The position numbers and the translations under genes were made by a program. 46,283 bases of DNA from Emmonsiellopsis sp. PD_33 (lineage: Eukaryota; Ascomycota; Eurotiomycetes; Onygenales; Ajellomycetaceae): the NCBI GenBank assembly GCA_032988165.1, contig JANTQF010000286.1, forward strand, positions 1-46,283, written 5' to 3'. Below, in pieces: positions 1-9,950 of this stretch (the stretch's first letter is position 1; each line of letters starts with the position of its first letter). The notes under the pieces were generated by a model that saw nothing but the letters and a program-made list of their open reading frames with translations, did not search any database and was not told the origin of the DNA.

Positions 1-1
1 C

Positions 2-1138
2 CTTGACACAATCCTGACATCCTCCCTCTGCTGCAGCCGATCAATCTCCGTCTCGATAGCTAGCATCCACAAATCCCGCTCAGTCCGACTCCTCGCCTTA
101 AACCCAATCGATCTCCCCGGCACCCCCGGAATTCCATCCTTCGAGCACTTCCGCTTCCCATCTCGACTGCCGGACTCCTGGTCTAGTGACGTTTCCGCGC
201 CTATTCAACCAGCCACAAGCGACAGGATTTCCGATCGCGACCAAACATGTCGTATAACCTGCTCCTCCCTCCCAAACGAGATTGCCCACATTATTCCGGC
301 CGCCCAAGAGGAATGGTGGCGGATAAACTCTATGTTTCTTCATACAGCACGTCCCTGGAGCAGCGTATACACCAACTGTCCGGAGAACGCTATTCTTTTA
401 AGACGGGACTTGCATTACATCTGGGATAGCCATCAATTTGCCGTCGTGCCGAAGCGGGGGAGATGGGTCGTCCATATTTTAGACAATCAGGTGACAGACG
501 AATTACAAGAAAGATACCATAATCTTGAGACACAACCCATCATCGGCGTGGCACGAGAATACCTCTTCGCTCGTTTCGCTCTTGCCATCTTGGGTCGGAT
601 GAGTATCTTTACAAAACAAGGATTTCCGCGTAAATTGATTATCATGGAGGATAATTCACCGCAGCTGAAGAATCTGTCTAGTAAGGAATGCCGCGATCTG
701 TTTGGGCCTCCAAATAAGAGCAGGAGCCAGAGTCCCAAAAAGAGACAGAGACCAAGTCGGCTCGAGCAGAACCAAGATGATGATAGCATTGATTATAACA
801 GTACGGAACAGGAGGAGGTCTGGCTCGCGGGGCAGTGGGGTGAATCCTACGGCTCAGATCCGGACGACGAACAACGCGGCCGATCAAAAAAGCGACGATG
901 CTTGAGTCCTGGTTTTAGTTCCACATCTGCTATGTCTAATTCGACGTCAATGCCATCAACCGTGGAAAGTAGTCTTGCCAACAGCTCAACCGTGGGCAGG
1001 GCTGGTATCGCTGGCCACGAATCTGACGCTTTTGCTACTGTCGAAAGAAAGGGAAAAAACCCTCTAAGCAGGGAAGATCTAAACGCCGTGCCAGACTACG
1101 ACACATCCAGATACGACGAGTCTCAAATTAGAAAATAG
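2..1138 (+). CDS. Fungal HNH-endonuclease-domain protein, 5' partial
   Basis: The + frame 2 is open from the first bases of the window to the TAA at 1136-1138 (378 visible codons), so the gene is cut by the left edge. An HNH_2-like fold typical of Eurotiales proteins can be read. It has a Cys-Arg-Ile-Thr start near residue 83, an Ala-His pair (EIAHIIP, residues about 94-100), an Asn near 129 (PENAILL) and a DLH motif near 136-138, followed by FAVVPK. Family members are presumed nucleases that coordinate a metal through His/Asn; their cellular role is mostly unknown. The C-terminal half is low-complexity, rich in Ser, Asp and Lys/Arg, with basic clusters (KSRSQSPKKRQR and RGRSKKRR) that resemble nuclear localisation signals. 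The first ATG in frame is at 332, inside the HNH domain, so it is unlikely to be the start. The N-terminal part before residue 80 is not recognisable and could contain an intron. Confidence 0.75.
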   Translation, partial: LDTILTSSLCCSRSISVSIASIHKSRSVRLLALNPIDLPGTPGIPSFEHFRFPSRLPDSWSSDVSAPIQPATSDRISDRDQTCRITCSSLPNEIAHIIPAAQEEWWRINSMFLHTARPWSSVYTNCPENAILLRRDLHYIWDSHQFAVVPKRGRWVVHILDNQVTDELQERYHNLETQPIIGVAREYLFARFALAILGRMSIFTKQGFPRKLIIMEDNSPQLKNLSSKECRDLFGPPNKSRSQSPKKRQRPSRLEQNQDDDSIDYNSTEQEEVWLAGQWGESYGSDPDDEQRGRSKKRRCLSPGFSSTSAMSNSTSMPSTVESSLANSSTVGRAGIAGHESDAFATVERKGKNPLSREDLNAVPDYDTSRYDESQIRK

Positions 1139-1805
1139 AAAGTGCTGACTCGCACTCCGAGGGAAGAAAAGACGGTTGTTCTTCTGCTTTGCGTGGTGGT
1201 GAGGCCCTTGTTATTCCTTCCGTTAGGGAGAGAGGAAGGGGAGACAACAAAGTACTGCATATATAGATAGAATGACTTTTTTATTGGGCTATTGCAATCC
1301 TCAGCTGAGCTCTGTAACTTGGTTCACGCAGTTGAGTTTAATAAAATAGATAAAAAAAAACCATACTGACATTAACCACCTATCTCTCTATCCTGAAAGA
1401 AAGAAACTCGAAAAACACGAATGAATACAAGAAAAATAATAGAACTCCCATGCCTTTACCATATCCCAGGACCCATCTAAGACCCCCCCCCCAAAAAAAA
1501 AAAAAAAGAATTATTCATCCAAGAGGTGAGCAAAGAGCGGACAAAAATGAACTCTCCAAAAAAGCCTATCCAACCGGTCAACACCCTTCCTATGATCAAC
1601 CCAAAAAGAAACGCAACAAATAACAAAATAATCGTGTCCTACCGTTCTTGTAGTCGATAATACTGACCACTTGCCAGCTTGGGGTGGGCGTAAAAAGCCC
1701 CGGCCCAGTCCTCGATATATGATGGAGAGTCCCATCATAAGTCACCGCCGACTTCCGTAACAAATCACCGTCGTAGAAGGGAAGTTGGTGTTAGGGGTCA
1801 GTATA
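1139..1805. other. Convergent intergenic region, HNH gene / Hul4
   Basis: The two genes face each other, so this stretch should hold both 3' UTRs. It contains AATAAAA-like signals (1339-1345) and a C10 run followed directly by a run of about 14 A (1483-1506). I see no coding sequence; the longest frame (1511-1738, -) has no recognisable features. Confidence 0.6.
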
Positions 1806-4800
1806 TCATTTCAACCCGAATCCTTCACTGTCAACTACGGCTCGCCAGAGCTTCTCTTCCAGCTTCTGTCGCGACCTGTAACGATACAGTGCCACCATAT
1901 TGAAACATGTCCTAGCAGTTGGGAACCTGTCCGAGTCCTGTCCTAGACACACCAACCGTATCATAAGATTCGTTGCCCCCATCGCAGGAATTCGATCACT
2001 CCCCGTGATGAAGCTTAAGATTTTCCGCTGATTCTGGGGCGAGGATCTGGTAAAGAAGTCCCAGAACCAGTTCACCACAGGCTCGCGCTCAGGGTTGTCG
2101 TTATGCCAGTGCTCATATATCGCCACTGCTTGCAGCGAGGGGATGTCGAGGGGTTCGTCAGAGCCGCGCACGAGAAGTTCGATCTCTTCCGGCCGGAAGA
2201 GATGCATTGCATTTCCGCCGCAAACAGTGAAGAACCCTCGTTTGAAAGGCTCGAATTGACGCGATACAGCGGTATCCAAAACATATTTAACGTAGAGATC
2301 GACGAATTCTCGACGATTAGCATTAGTAACAGGCCTTCTTTCTCCTCTCGGGCGCAAAGGGATCTCGAGTGTCTCTCCGTAGCGCTCTATCTGAATGGCG
2401 AAATCCCGGCAAAAGGTTTCTTCCACGTCCCCATCATATTCAAGCAACTGGCGCAAGCCCCTTGCCAAGGCGGGTCGAAATTCTGCAAGATCATCCAGAG
2501 TGCATTTAAAGGGTTGTTTGGGGGTCGACAAAGCCGGTAAGTTATTAGGTGGGGCGCAAGCTAGAAGTTTTCTGAAGGCAAAAGGTGGAAGAGCAATATC
2601 AAGGATCGTTGAATTGTATATAGCAAGGCCAAGCAAGACGCCAACCAGGAAAAATTGCTCTGACGATTCGAAACAATGGGGGTTGAAATAACAATATTGG
2701 GAATCCTCGTCGTATACGAAAAGCCCTACACGATAATTATGAGCAGAGGATTGCATAGACATCTCAGTAAAACATACCGTAGAGTGGATCAAAAACTTCC
2801 CTGACCAGCAGCAAGAACCATTCCTTACGAAGCCCGCCAGCATCAACACCTTCCTCGCCGAGAAATTCGATTCGAAGCCCTTTCTTGATTTCCTCTTGTC
2901 CGGTACCAACTACCTCACTCACGCTACGAAGACTGTCCTCTGCTAAGCATTCTCTTCGTACCTTCAATACCAAATATTGACTGACTCCTCTTCGCCCCAG
3001 GATACTGTCAAAAAAGGCCTCTCGAGCCTTCGACTCCATCTGTCGACGAGCATCGTGCTCCAGAATGCGGATCTTTGCCCAGATGCTAAGAAAAAATGAA
3101 TATTGGCAGAATGAAAATTTCTCGTGACGAGACTCCCAGGCTTCAAAATCTGCGATAAGGTCGGAATAATCCAGAAGCGTGTTGTAGAATGTACTGATAG
3201 GGATGATGTGTCTTTTACCCAGCACTTCATTCCTTGCAGAGTCATCCTCATTTGCCCTCGTGGCATCACGTCTCCGGCTATGGACCACGTTATTTGCAGA
3301 AAATAGCATGGCCATTACTTTTGCTGCTGCTCTAATTTGCCAATCTTTGCTGTAGGCAGTCGCACTCTGGTCGACATTCGGGGACTTTGCTGTATTGTCC
3401 CTATTAAGGGCAGAATGTAGCTGAGCTGGAGTAGTATTGCCAGTCGGTGAAAAAGTCGGGACGTAGTCATCTAGATCATCTCCAGGCTTCAGATGATTAT
3501 TATCTCGACGTCGTTTCTGCTCTCTGGTCAGGCGGTATGTGACAAAACTGCCGACAAGCTCCACAATGCGGCGAAAGTGACTTTCTGAAAATCTAGAGAA
3601 CCAGGAAACTAATATATGGTGACAATCTGTTGGTAAATTAGCAAGGAGTCCTATGATCCTTTTAATAATAAGAGGTCGCCGGTCGGGAGGCTCGCTTGAC
3701 ATGCTGGCTGATGCTGAACGATTATGTCGGGGAGCGCGTTTAGGAGTATATGGCGCAGTTGGGCGCTCTTCGGACCCATGGTGATCAGATTTCCTTTCCA
3801 TCCTCGAAGCGGACGCCGCCCGTGGCCTAGTAGCTAGGCCAGATGCGTATAGTAATGGGTTTGCAAGCAAAATCAAAAGAAAGCGGATATCTTCTGGACG
3901 TTTCAGGGGGCGCCTGGGTCGCTGGAGCAAATTTTCTGTTGCTTTAAGTAGGGTAGTTTGGACATGTCGTCGCGATTCTGCAATTTCTCTATCCAGGATA
4001 GAAACGTCGGTCGCATCCCAAATATCAGCCAGGGCTGACATGTCCGGGCCCTGGGTTCGATCCGGTTTCATATCTGACCACTTCTGGGCCCACGACTCAC
4101 CAGCGTGCAAAATATATCGATACCATTCAGAAAGTTCAGACCAGTTTATTCGCGGAGTTTTAGAGCTGGTCAATCCGCTCGCCGTGTCCGCAACCTTATC
4201 TCTCGGGTAATCTTCACTTGAGCGGTTAGCATAGGCGCGATTCCCCGTCCACCAGGAGCCATTATCAGCAATATCGCTTAAAAGAAGGAGCTTTGCATCG
4301 AGTTGAAAATCTGGCGGGCTCGTTACGGTGGTAGATGGCGCTTCAGAAGATGGGTTTGTAGAAGGCTGATTCCCTTCGCTTGCTGTCCTGCCGGGTTGTG
4401 GGTGCACGGTTAGAAAAGAGTTATTCATGATATCACAACCATTGAAGGAGGCCATAATGTAATTTTCCAGAGGACGGAAAATCGAGGCTGAACGGTTCAT
4501 GCCTAGCCTATTCTCAAGGTCATATGGGGATTGACTTGATTGTGAAGCTGCACGCCTATGCTCCGGGACCACCAAACTATCAGACCCGCGGATATATCTA
4601 CCCTCCGGAGATGGCCTGTCTGTGTCTGATAACGACATTTCTTGTCTACTAAGTTCAGGATCCCTGGTATATCCCGCAGAGGAAGCTTGAGATGCAGGTG
4701 AGTGGGAATCGGGGGGCTGGGATATTTTAAAACCAGGCAACAACGATGGGGATGGTGTCCTTGCATCATACCGGCCAGCCCCATAAGGCTTGTTCGGTTG

Positions 4801-5535
4801 ATGTGTGTCAGAAACGCCACGTTTCCGGCCAAAAGGGGTCGTAGGGGCGGCCCGCTGTTCAGCTTCGTCGAGGAAGGACCGTAGATATGAAGAGAGACAT
4901 CGATCAATGATCTTCTGGGTGCCTTCGAGAGATAGAGTGGGGGCTAGCATGGTCGAGGAGTTGATATTAGATCAAGGCTGCATATATGGCTATATTACGG
5001 GAAACTCACCGTGATGTCCCGATTGTGGGCCAAAATGACCCTCTGTTTTTCTAAACGGAACGTGGAGGGTCTCCTGGTATGGTTCCAAGTCGTTCATTGC
5101 AGTGCATTTCCCGCACCTGAAGCCTTTTCTGCCCCGTGGAAAGGAATTGGTATGGTCACACGTCATACATCGAACAGATATCTGTTCTTCGGGGGGATGG
5201 GCATGGAAGCTAGGCTTCCGTGGGCTGGTCGACCGTGGCAGCCGTGCATTGTGCATGATATGGTCATCTGTGATATCCAACAAGGTCTCCCTTCCAACAC
5301 CCTGGTCTTTTTTCTTCCCGGAGCCGAACAGGGACGGGAACGGATGGCTGATCGAGCGGGTATGGGTTCGACGCGAAGGGGTTAGGGGGGAGCTGCTTGG
5401 GACGTTCTGGGGTCGTGTTCCTTGGTGGTTCGGCGACAGATGGGGTGGGGTGCTGCCATCATGACCCGTCGGTGGTGGGGGAGATTTGCCACGGGGCGAG
5501 GTCGAAGCAAGCCGAGCGGACCAGGGATTAGGCAT
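1806..5535 (-). CDS. HUL4: HECT-type E3 ubiquitin ligase, Hul4 family
   Basis: Three exons are read on the minus strand: 5535-5010, 4943-2778 and 2725-1806, with introns 4944-5009 (66 nt) and 2726-2777 (52 nt). The joined frame gives 1203 aa. The N-terminus is Pro/Ser-rich and carries a C4 zinc-finger-like motif, C123-x2-C126-x14-C141-x2-C144. A long Ser-rich and helical middle follows. The HECT domain fills roughly residues 830-1203. The second intron splits it within DPLYGLF, and the join restores the canonical motif. The catalytic thioester Cys lies at about residue 1171 in PTARTCFNM, 32 residues from the C-terminus, as expected for HECT ligases that pass ubiquitin from E2 to substrate. 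Yeast Hul4 is linked to proteasome-associated ubiquitin-chain elongation and nuclear RNA surveillance; that role is inferred here only from family. The start at 5535 is the only ATG upstream of the zinc finger. The gene looks intact. Confidence 0.9.
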
Positions 5536-6707
5536 CGGGAGTTATGGGTATCTCGTCGATAGCTCTTTGGCAGATGGACGGGGGTTGATGCGGCTCAAAA
5601 CTTCTGTCGTCTGCTTGGGCGTCTCTCTGCAGCGCTCAATGCGGGGAGCTGAAGCTTGCAGTATGTAAGTAGCCTTGCTAGCGCCAGACATCCAGCAATG
5701 GATCGCTGGCAGCTGTCTCGTATTTCAACGGCAGAGAAGCAAAGGCGGAGAACAGTGTCATGTCAGCTCGGGCTGTGCATCGTGAGGCTGCCAGGTCGTG
5801 GCCGCGGCGGCTGGACGGCAGTCGCTACGGCGGCTGTTGATGTGCGCACCCGCCGGTCTGGACGGACAGGAACGGCCCTCAGTCCTCAGACTCCAGCTGG
5901 CAGTCTGCAACGGGGCTGGGCTGGGTGCGCTGGATACGATTGGGCTGGGCTGGGCGGGTGTGCGTGTTGTGTTGGCCATGGTCGCCCGCCAGGAGATGCG
6001 GATAGGCTGGAGTCATGGCCGTCGTCAGCGAGGGCGAGACCGCTGACACAATCGTCTCTGAATGCTGGTCACCGCTGCCCATGTTTCAAGGCATGTCACT
6101 TCGTCGTGTTGCGTATTGTGAGATGTTTTGACGTCTGCAGATTTGTCACACAAGCCATTAAATATTTACCACACAGACAACCCCCAGAAATGCATCCCCA
6201 GAGTAACCATGGTTCGTCGTATGCTGACCCTGAAGTGGGGAAATGGGCCAATTTATTTACAAATGTCAATTTTAGCTTCACAGAAAATCTGGAGATAAAT
6301 AAGCCAAAAATCAGTTTTGTATCCGAGCTGCATGTTTATTAAAGAGGTCTCCTCTGATGGTTAAAGCGTTTAACTAGTTAGTTTAACTAACAATAGGGGC
6401 GCTAACCGACAGCCTTTAACTAACAACACCTCAGAAATCGGGGCTAGCTTTGAGTAAAGCACCCCCCAACCTCCTCAATTGCATCAACCTCCGATCAAAC
6501 AATCCAACCTTGGAATACGGGACAGGGAGAGGGCCACAGACAAGACAAGTCAAGACATGCCTGTTGTATTTCTTGATGCAAAGAAAGATCTTTAACTGAG
6601 ACATGCTCAGCTATCTCCCCCTCATTGGCTTATTCTGCCTCTGATCTGGTGGCAATCAGACAGCTTCTGCTCTTTATAGATGCATATAACGATTCTCTAT
6701 CAGCTAA
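5536..6707. other. Upstream region of Hul4, no gene seen
   Basis: GC-rich DNA with repeated GGGCTGGGCTGGG-type words lies at 5900-5960. It probably includes the Hul4 promoter and leader. Open frames here (for example 5656-6342, +) are compositionally biased and show no domain. A cluster of TTTAACTA/TTAACTAAC words lies at 6369-6427. An AT-rich stretch follows. Confidence 0.45.
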
Positions 6708-7232
6708 GGACCACGACATCCGTCCACAAGCACAGTTTTATCCATAAACAGTCAATATTATGCCCCGGAAATTTCCAGACTGCGAAATCGTCCCTCAACA
6801 GTTCATGGTTTCAAGGAAATTCAACGCAGCAATTGAAGAGACGAACCTGCAACTGATGCATTACATCATGAAGAGATACCTCAGAAAAGTCAACAGGATC
6901 TTGCTTCTAATAATGTTAGTAGCAATGCGAAGCCTGAAGCCAAGAAACGAAACTTGTTTCAAGTTCACCTCTCCTCTCCACTCGAGCCTCCATGAACGGC
7001 CTCAGAGACCCTGGCTCGTCCGCTGGAGCTGTCTACAAAGATCAACATCAAGCCACAAACCGTGACAAAGGTTACGAGAGATGGGATGCAGACCAGCCTA
7101 TCGAAGATTTTATCAACTCGGGATCTTCCCCTCCAATTCAAGGGAGAAGAGCCGCAGCCTGACTGCTGGGTTTTGGCACTTGGTCCAGAGGGACCCTCCT
7201 CGTACCCCATTTGTTGGCTTGATAGTTACTGA
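6708..7232 (+). pseudogene. Relic of an unrecognised protein-coding gene
   Basis: Frame 3 of the + strand reads protein-like from 6708 to a TGA at 7230-7232, with only two internal stops, TGA 6834-6836 and TGA 6993-6995. The segment after the second stop contains TVTKVTRDGMQTSLSKILS and ends in CWVLALGPEGPSSYPICWL. These do not look like random translation, but I cannot assign a family. No ATG opens this frame, so the 5' part is missing or diverged. Frame 1 also has a 101-codon ORF (6760-7065), which competes as an explanation. The frame-3 reading is preferred because of its length and amino-acid make-up, but it remains uncertain. Confidence 0.35.
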
Positions 7233-7353
7233 TGAGCTGGAATACGAATGACGTTTGCTGCGTTCATGACAGTCATACTGGGCAGCTTGAAAGCTGAGGC
7301 TTTGCCGTTAACTCCTTTCGCATGATCGGAATATTTTTGCTCTTGGAGGTTGA

Positions 7354-7361
7354 TATAAAAA
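7354..7361 (+). promoter_or_regulatory. TATA-like box upstream of the secreted-protein pseudogene
   Basis: TATAAAAA lies about 133 nt before the ATG at 7494. The spacing is plausible for a fungal TATA promoter with a short leader. That it has survived suggests the downstream gene was lost recently. Confidence 0.35.
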
Positions 7362-7493
7362 GGTGGTTCTTCTTCGACTATCATCGAGAGATTCTATATC
7401 TCAACTTCTACACTATATTCCAGATCCAACAAAGGAAGCAAAACTTGACTCAGAAATCTTACAAAACAGCCTACTCCCAACCTACCTCTCATC

Positions 7494-8080
7494 ATGAAAT
7501 CCCACTCAGTCGCCCTCCTCATAGCTCTTTCTGCCTTGTCCGCCCCTCTATCCGCTAGTCCCACCGCATAGCGGACCAACTGTGTCCTGGGGTGGTCTCA
7601 GATTAATTTCCAGGTACAGCATCTAATCCCCTTTCACTAGCCTTACCGCTCTCCCCATAGTATTTACCCGTCAATCTATCCACGTCCACTAAACAATCTC
7701 CCTCCTCCATACAGGGCACTCCATACGTCGACATGTGCGTCGGAGCCGGGAACCCCTGCGCGCTTCTCCGGGATGAGTATGCCAACGCCCTCTACTCCGT
7801 TTACGGTACCGGTGTAAATCCATTGGCGAGATTGTAAGCTCTTTTGAAACCCCCCCCCCCCCCTTCTCTCCCCCCTTTACAGAGATCATATCTGAACTAG
7901 TTTTTTTTTTATCACGCCCTTGGTTAAATTTACTAGCACTAACGTTATGTTTCTCTCTTTCCTTCGCGTAACAACAGATGGACCGGACTCGGCTGTCAAG
8001 GTGAATCAATCCTGGTAGATAGGGAGGGATGGGGCGACCTATCTAATGCGCCTACGTATCGGTCAATTGGGATGCCTTGA
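7494..8080 (+). pseudogene. Small secreted cysteine-containing protein, broken
   Basis: The ATG at 7494 opens a typical signal peptide (MKSHSVALLIALSALSAPLS), and an in-frame TAG at 7569-7571 stops it after 25 codons. Reading on, exon 1 ends at a GT donor at 7614. Intron 1 is 7614-7714. Exon 2 (7715-7834) contains GTPYVDMCVGAGNPCALLRDE. Intron 2 is 7835-7977, with a GTAAGC donor, a CACTAAC branch site and an ACAG acceptor. Exon 3 runs to a TGA at 8078-8080. Within exon 2 the protein-like frame is lost at a run of four T (7800-7803). A +1 change there is needed to continue into a sensible reading that matches exon 3 (WTGLGCQG). Two lesions with preserved splice sites argue for a recently inactivated secreted-protein gene. 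Its family and function are not recognised. The lesions could also be assembly errors. Confidence 0.55.
7851..7910 (+). repeat. Homopolymer runs inside the second intron
   Basis: A run of 13 C (7851-7863) and a run of 10 T (7901-7910) lie in intron 2 of the secreted-protein pseudogene. They are slippage-prone and make base accuracy nearby less certain. Confidence 0.7.
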
Positions 8081-8889
8081 GCAAAGCTGCTATCTGGGAA
8101 ATGTGGTGTTTGCGCTGAATGGACGGCAACTATACACAAGGGGGACGTCCCCGTCCTGACATTAGGAGCGTGCATTGACGCGTTTGTTATATTAAAAATT
8201 CACAGTGATCCGGGAAAGGGGGCCATGGTTACTCTTACTGGGTCGATATATGAAATTGCTGGATTAGGGGAGGAGCAGTTAGCCCACCCCGTAGGCGCCT
8301 TTCTATTTATTTGTTTCCCTGCATATCGATGTATGGATACATGCACCACGGAGCATTTCCCAGATCTGCGGGAGAAAGGGAGAATTCTCCTCCTTGCTGC
8401 GTTGTTAGGTTGTTTTAGCCAGGTTCTCGAATAGATTGCGTGGCAGGCATCTTTGAACTGGTTTCAGGCACAATAGTTAGTTATATTTGGACGTTGGCGG
8501 GTAACTATTTATACGGTTCCATTTTTTAGTGAAGTCAGGAGAAGAAGCCCAACCCTTCTGAAGGAAACAAAAGAGCAAATGAAGCAGAATTTAGAACGAG
8601 AAAAAAAAAGAAAAAAAAAAGAAAAAAAGGAATCCCATCTCTTTCAGCATTGAATCGTATCCGGAAAACGTTGCCACAAAAAAGAAATTTCTATCTTAAC
8701 CATCTAGCTAGACTCAAAAGCCACAAAGTCCAGTGCAGAGGCCCCCTCAACCAACATGTTAACTTAACCGCGTACATTCCCGAACCAACCGCGATCCCCA
8801 ATTCCTTGCCCCCTATTAGAATGAGCAGTCCGATAGCGAGATCTAATATAAGCTCATACCAACCAGCTTCGTCCATGTGCAAAGCCTTA
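8081..8889. other. Intergenic stretch, no convincing gene
   Basis: No frame shows a recognisable domain; a 69-codon frame at 8225-8434 (+) is probably chance. An A-rich run broken by single G residues lies at 8600-8628. Confidence 0.4.
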
Positions 8890-9301
8890 GGCCCTGTTCA
8901 GTGAAAAAACTGTTTCTGTTTATCCCCCATCATACTAGAGTGGAGTAGTATTTTTACAAACAGAGCTAAAACATGCAGATCTTGAAGAATCAGTGGAAGA
9001 ACTCTAGAAATCACAATCAAATCAGAGCTGAGAGTCTGATTTCTGTAGACAGATTTTCTGTTATTAAAAGTGGGCCTACCTTTCCTAGTTAAGCTATAGT
9101 CTCTCCCAATTCTCACTAATTACATACTAAGTGGGTTAAAAACATACTAATTTAGTCTATACTATATAGTACCAAAAAACAGTATTTTATTGTATTTTAT
9201 TGATTATATCAGCAAAATTATGTAGAATTATGCAAATTTTTGCCAAGAAGTGTGTCTGGGAGAAACAAAAGGGAAGAACCAGTTTTGCACTGAACAGGGC
9301 C
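8890..9301. mobile_element. Tourist/PIF-Harbinger-like MITE, 412 bp
   Basis: The left end starts GGCCCTGTTCAGTG and continues AAAAAACTG. The right end, read on the opposite strand, starts GGCCCTGTTCAGTG and continues CAAAACTG. The terminal inverted repeats are thus 14 bp perfect and about 23 bp with one indel. Both ends are flanked by TTA (8887-8889 and 9302-9304), a 3-bp target-site duplication typical of the PIF/Harbinger superfamily. Plant Tourist MITEs also have ends of the GGCCTTGTTC type. The interior is AT-rich with no transposase, so movement would have to be driven in trans. Family assignment rests on duplication and terminal sequence only. Confidence 0.85.
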
Positions 9302-9950
9302 TTAAAGGTCATGGATGATGGCATCGAAACCCACCACCTTCTTTGGTCGGATCGGATGCGGTCGAATTCCGACCGGATGGCGCAATGGGGGAAAGCGGAA
9401 AGAAAACGCGAAGAACAAAACGCGGGATTATGGGGAATAAAACACTAAAACTAAACTAAAAGGTTATTAGTTCTCCCCCGCAGGATCCTGGGGGCATCAT
9501 CGCTTCTCCAGATTATCCGCTTCCAAGGTTCACAGGGCCGACATTGCGGGGGGGGGAAGTCTCAAGGGGAGCTAGCGCCTCTTGGAAGGATTCCTTTGGT
9601 TGGTGGGGTTATTCGACCCTTGTAAAATTTCGAGATCTAAGCGTTTTTAGCTGCAAGCGTGAACTATCCAAGCGATTCTTGGGAAGGGCTTGACTGTTAA
9701 ACAGCCTAAACTCGATTCTTGGCCATGATGCGCCGCTGGACGCGGCAGTTGGTTAATTTGGGGTATACCGACAAGCCATTCTGAAATCGGAGTTGGATAG
9801 ATACAAGGGAGATGTGCATTCGAGGTAGATTATATACATATTTCACAACTCATATCGATCCCATCCCCACAAATCCGACGACAGAAGAAGAGAAATAGCA
9901 CAGGTGTCGTGCAATCACGGATGTAGAAGACACAAAAGAATACCCCATAA
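9302..9950. other. 3' flank of the MFS transporter, no gene seen
   Basis: The first part is GC-rich with a run of G near 9547-9556. The part next to the transporter stop is probably its 3' UTR. No coding signal was found. Confidence 0.4.

Noticed and set aside
1483..1506. C10/A14 run as a poly(A) insertion mark of a retroelement
   Set aside because: No target-site duplication, reverse transcriptase or element body is next to it; a homopolymer in a 3' UTR is enough.
5656..6342. Open frame of 228 codons on + beside the Hul4 start
   Set aside because: Composition follows the GC-rich repeats, another long frame overlaps it, and no domain, splice signal or convincing start context is present. 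More likely promoter DNA.
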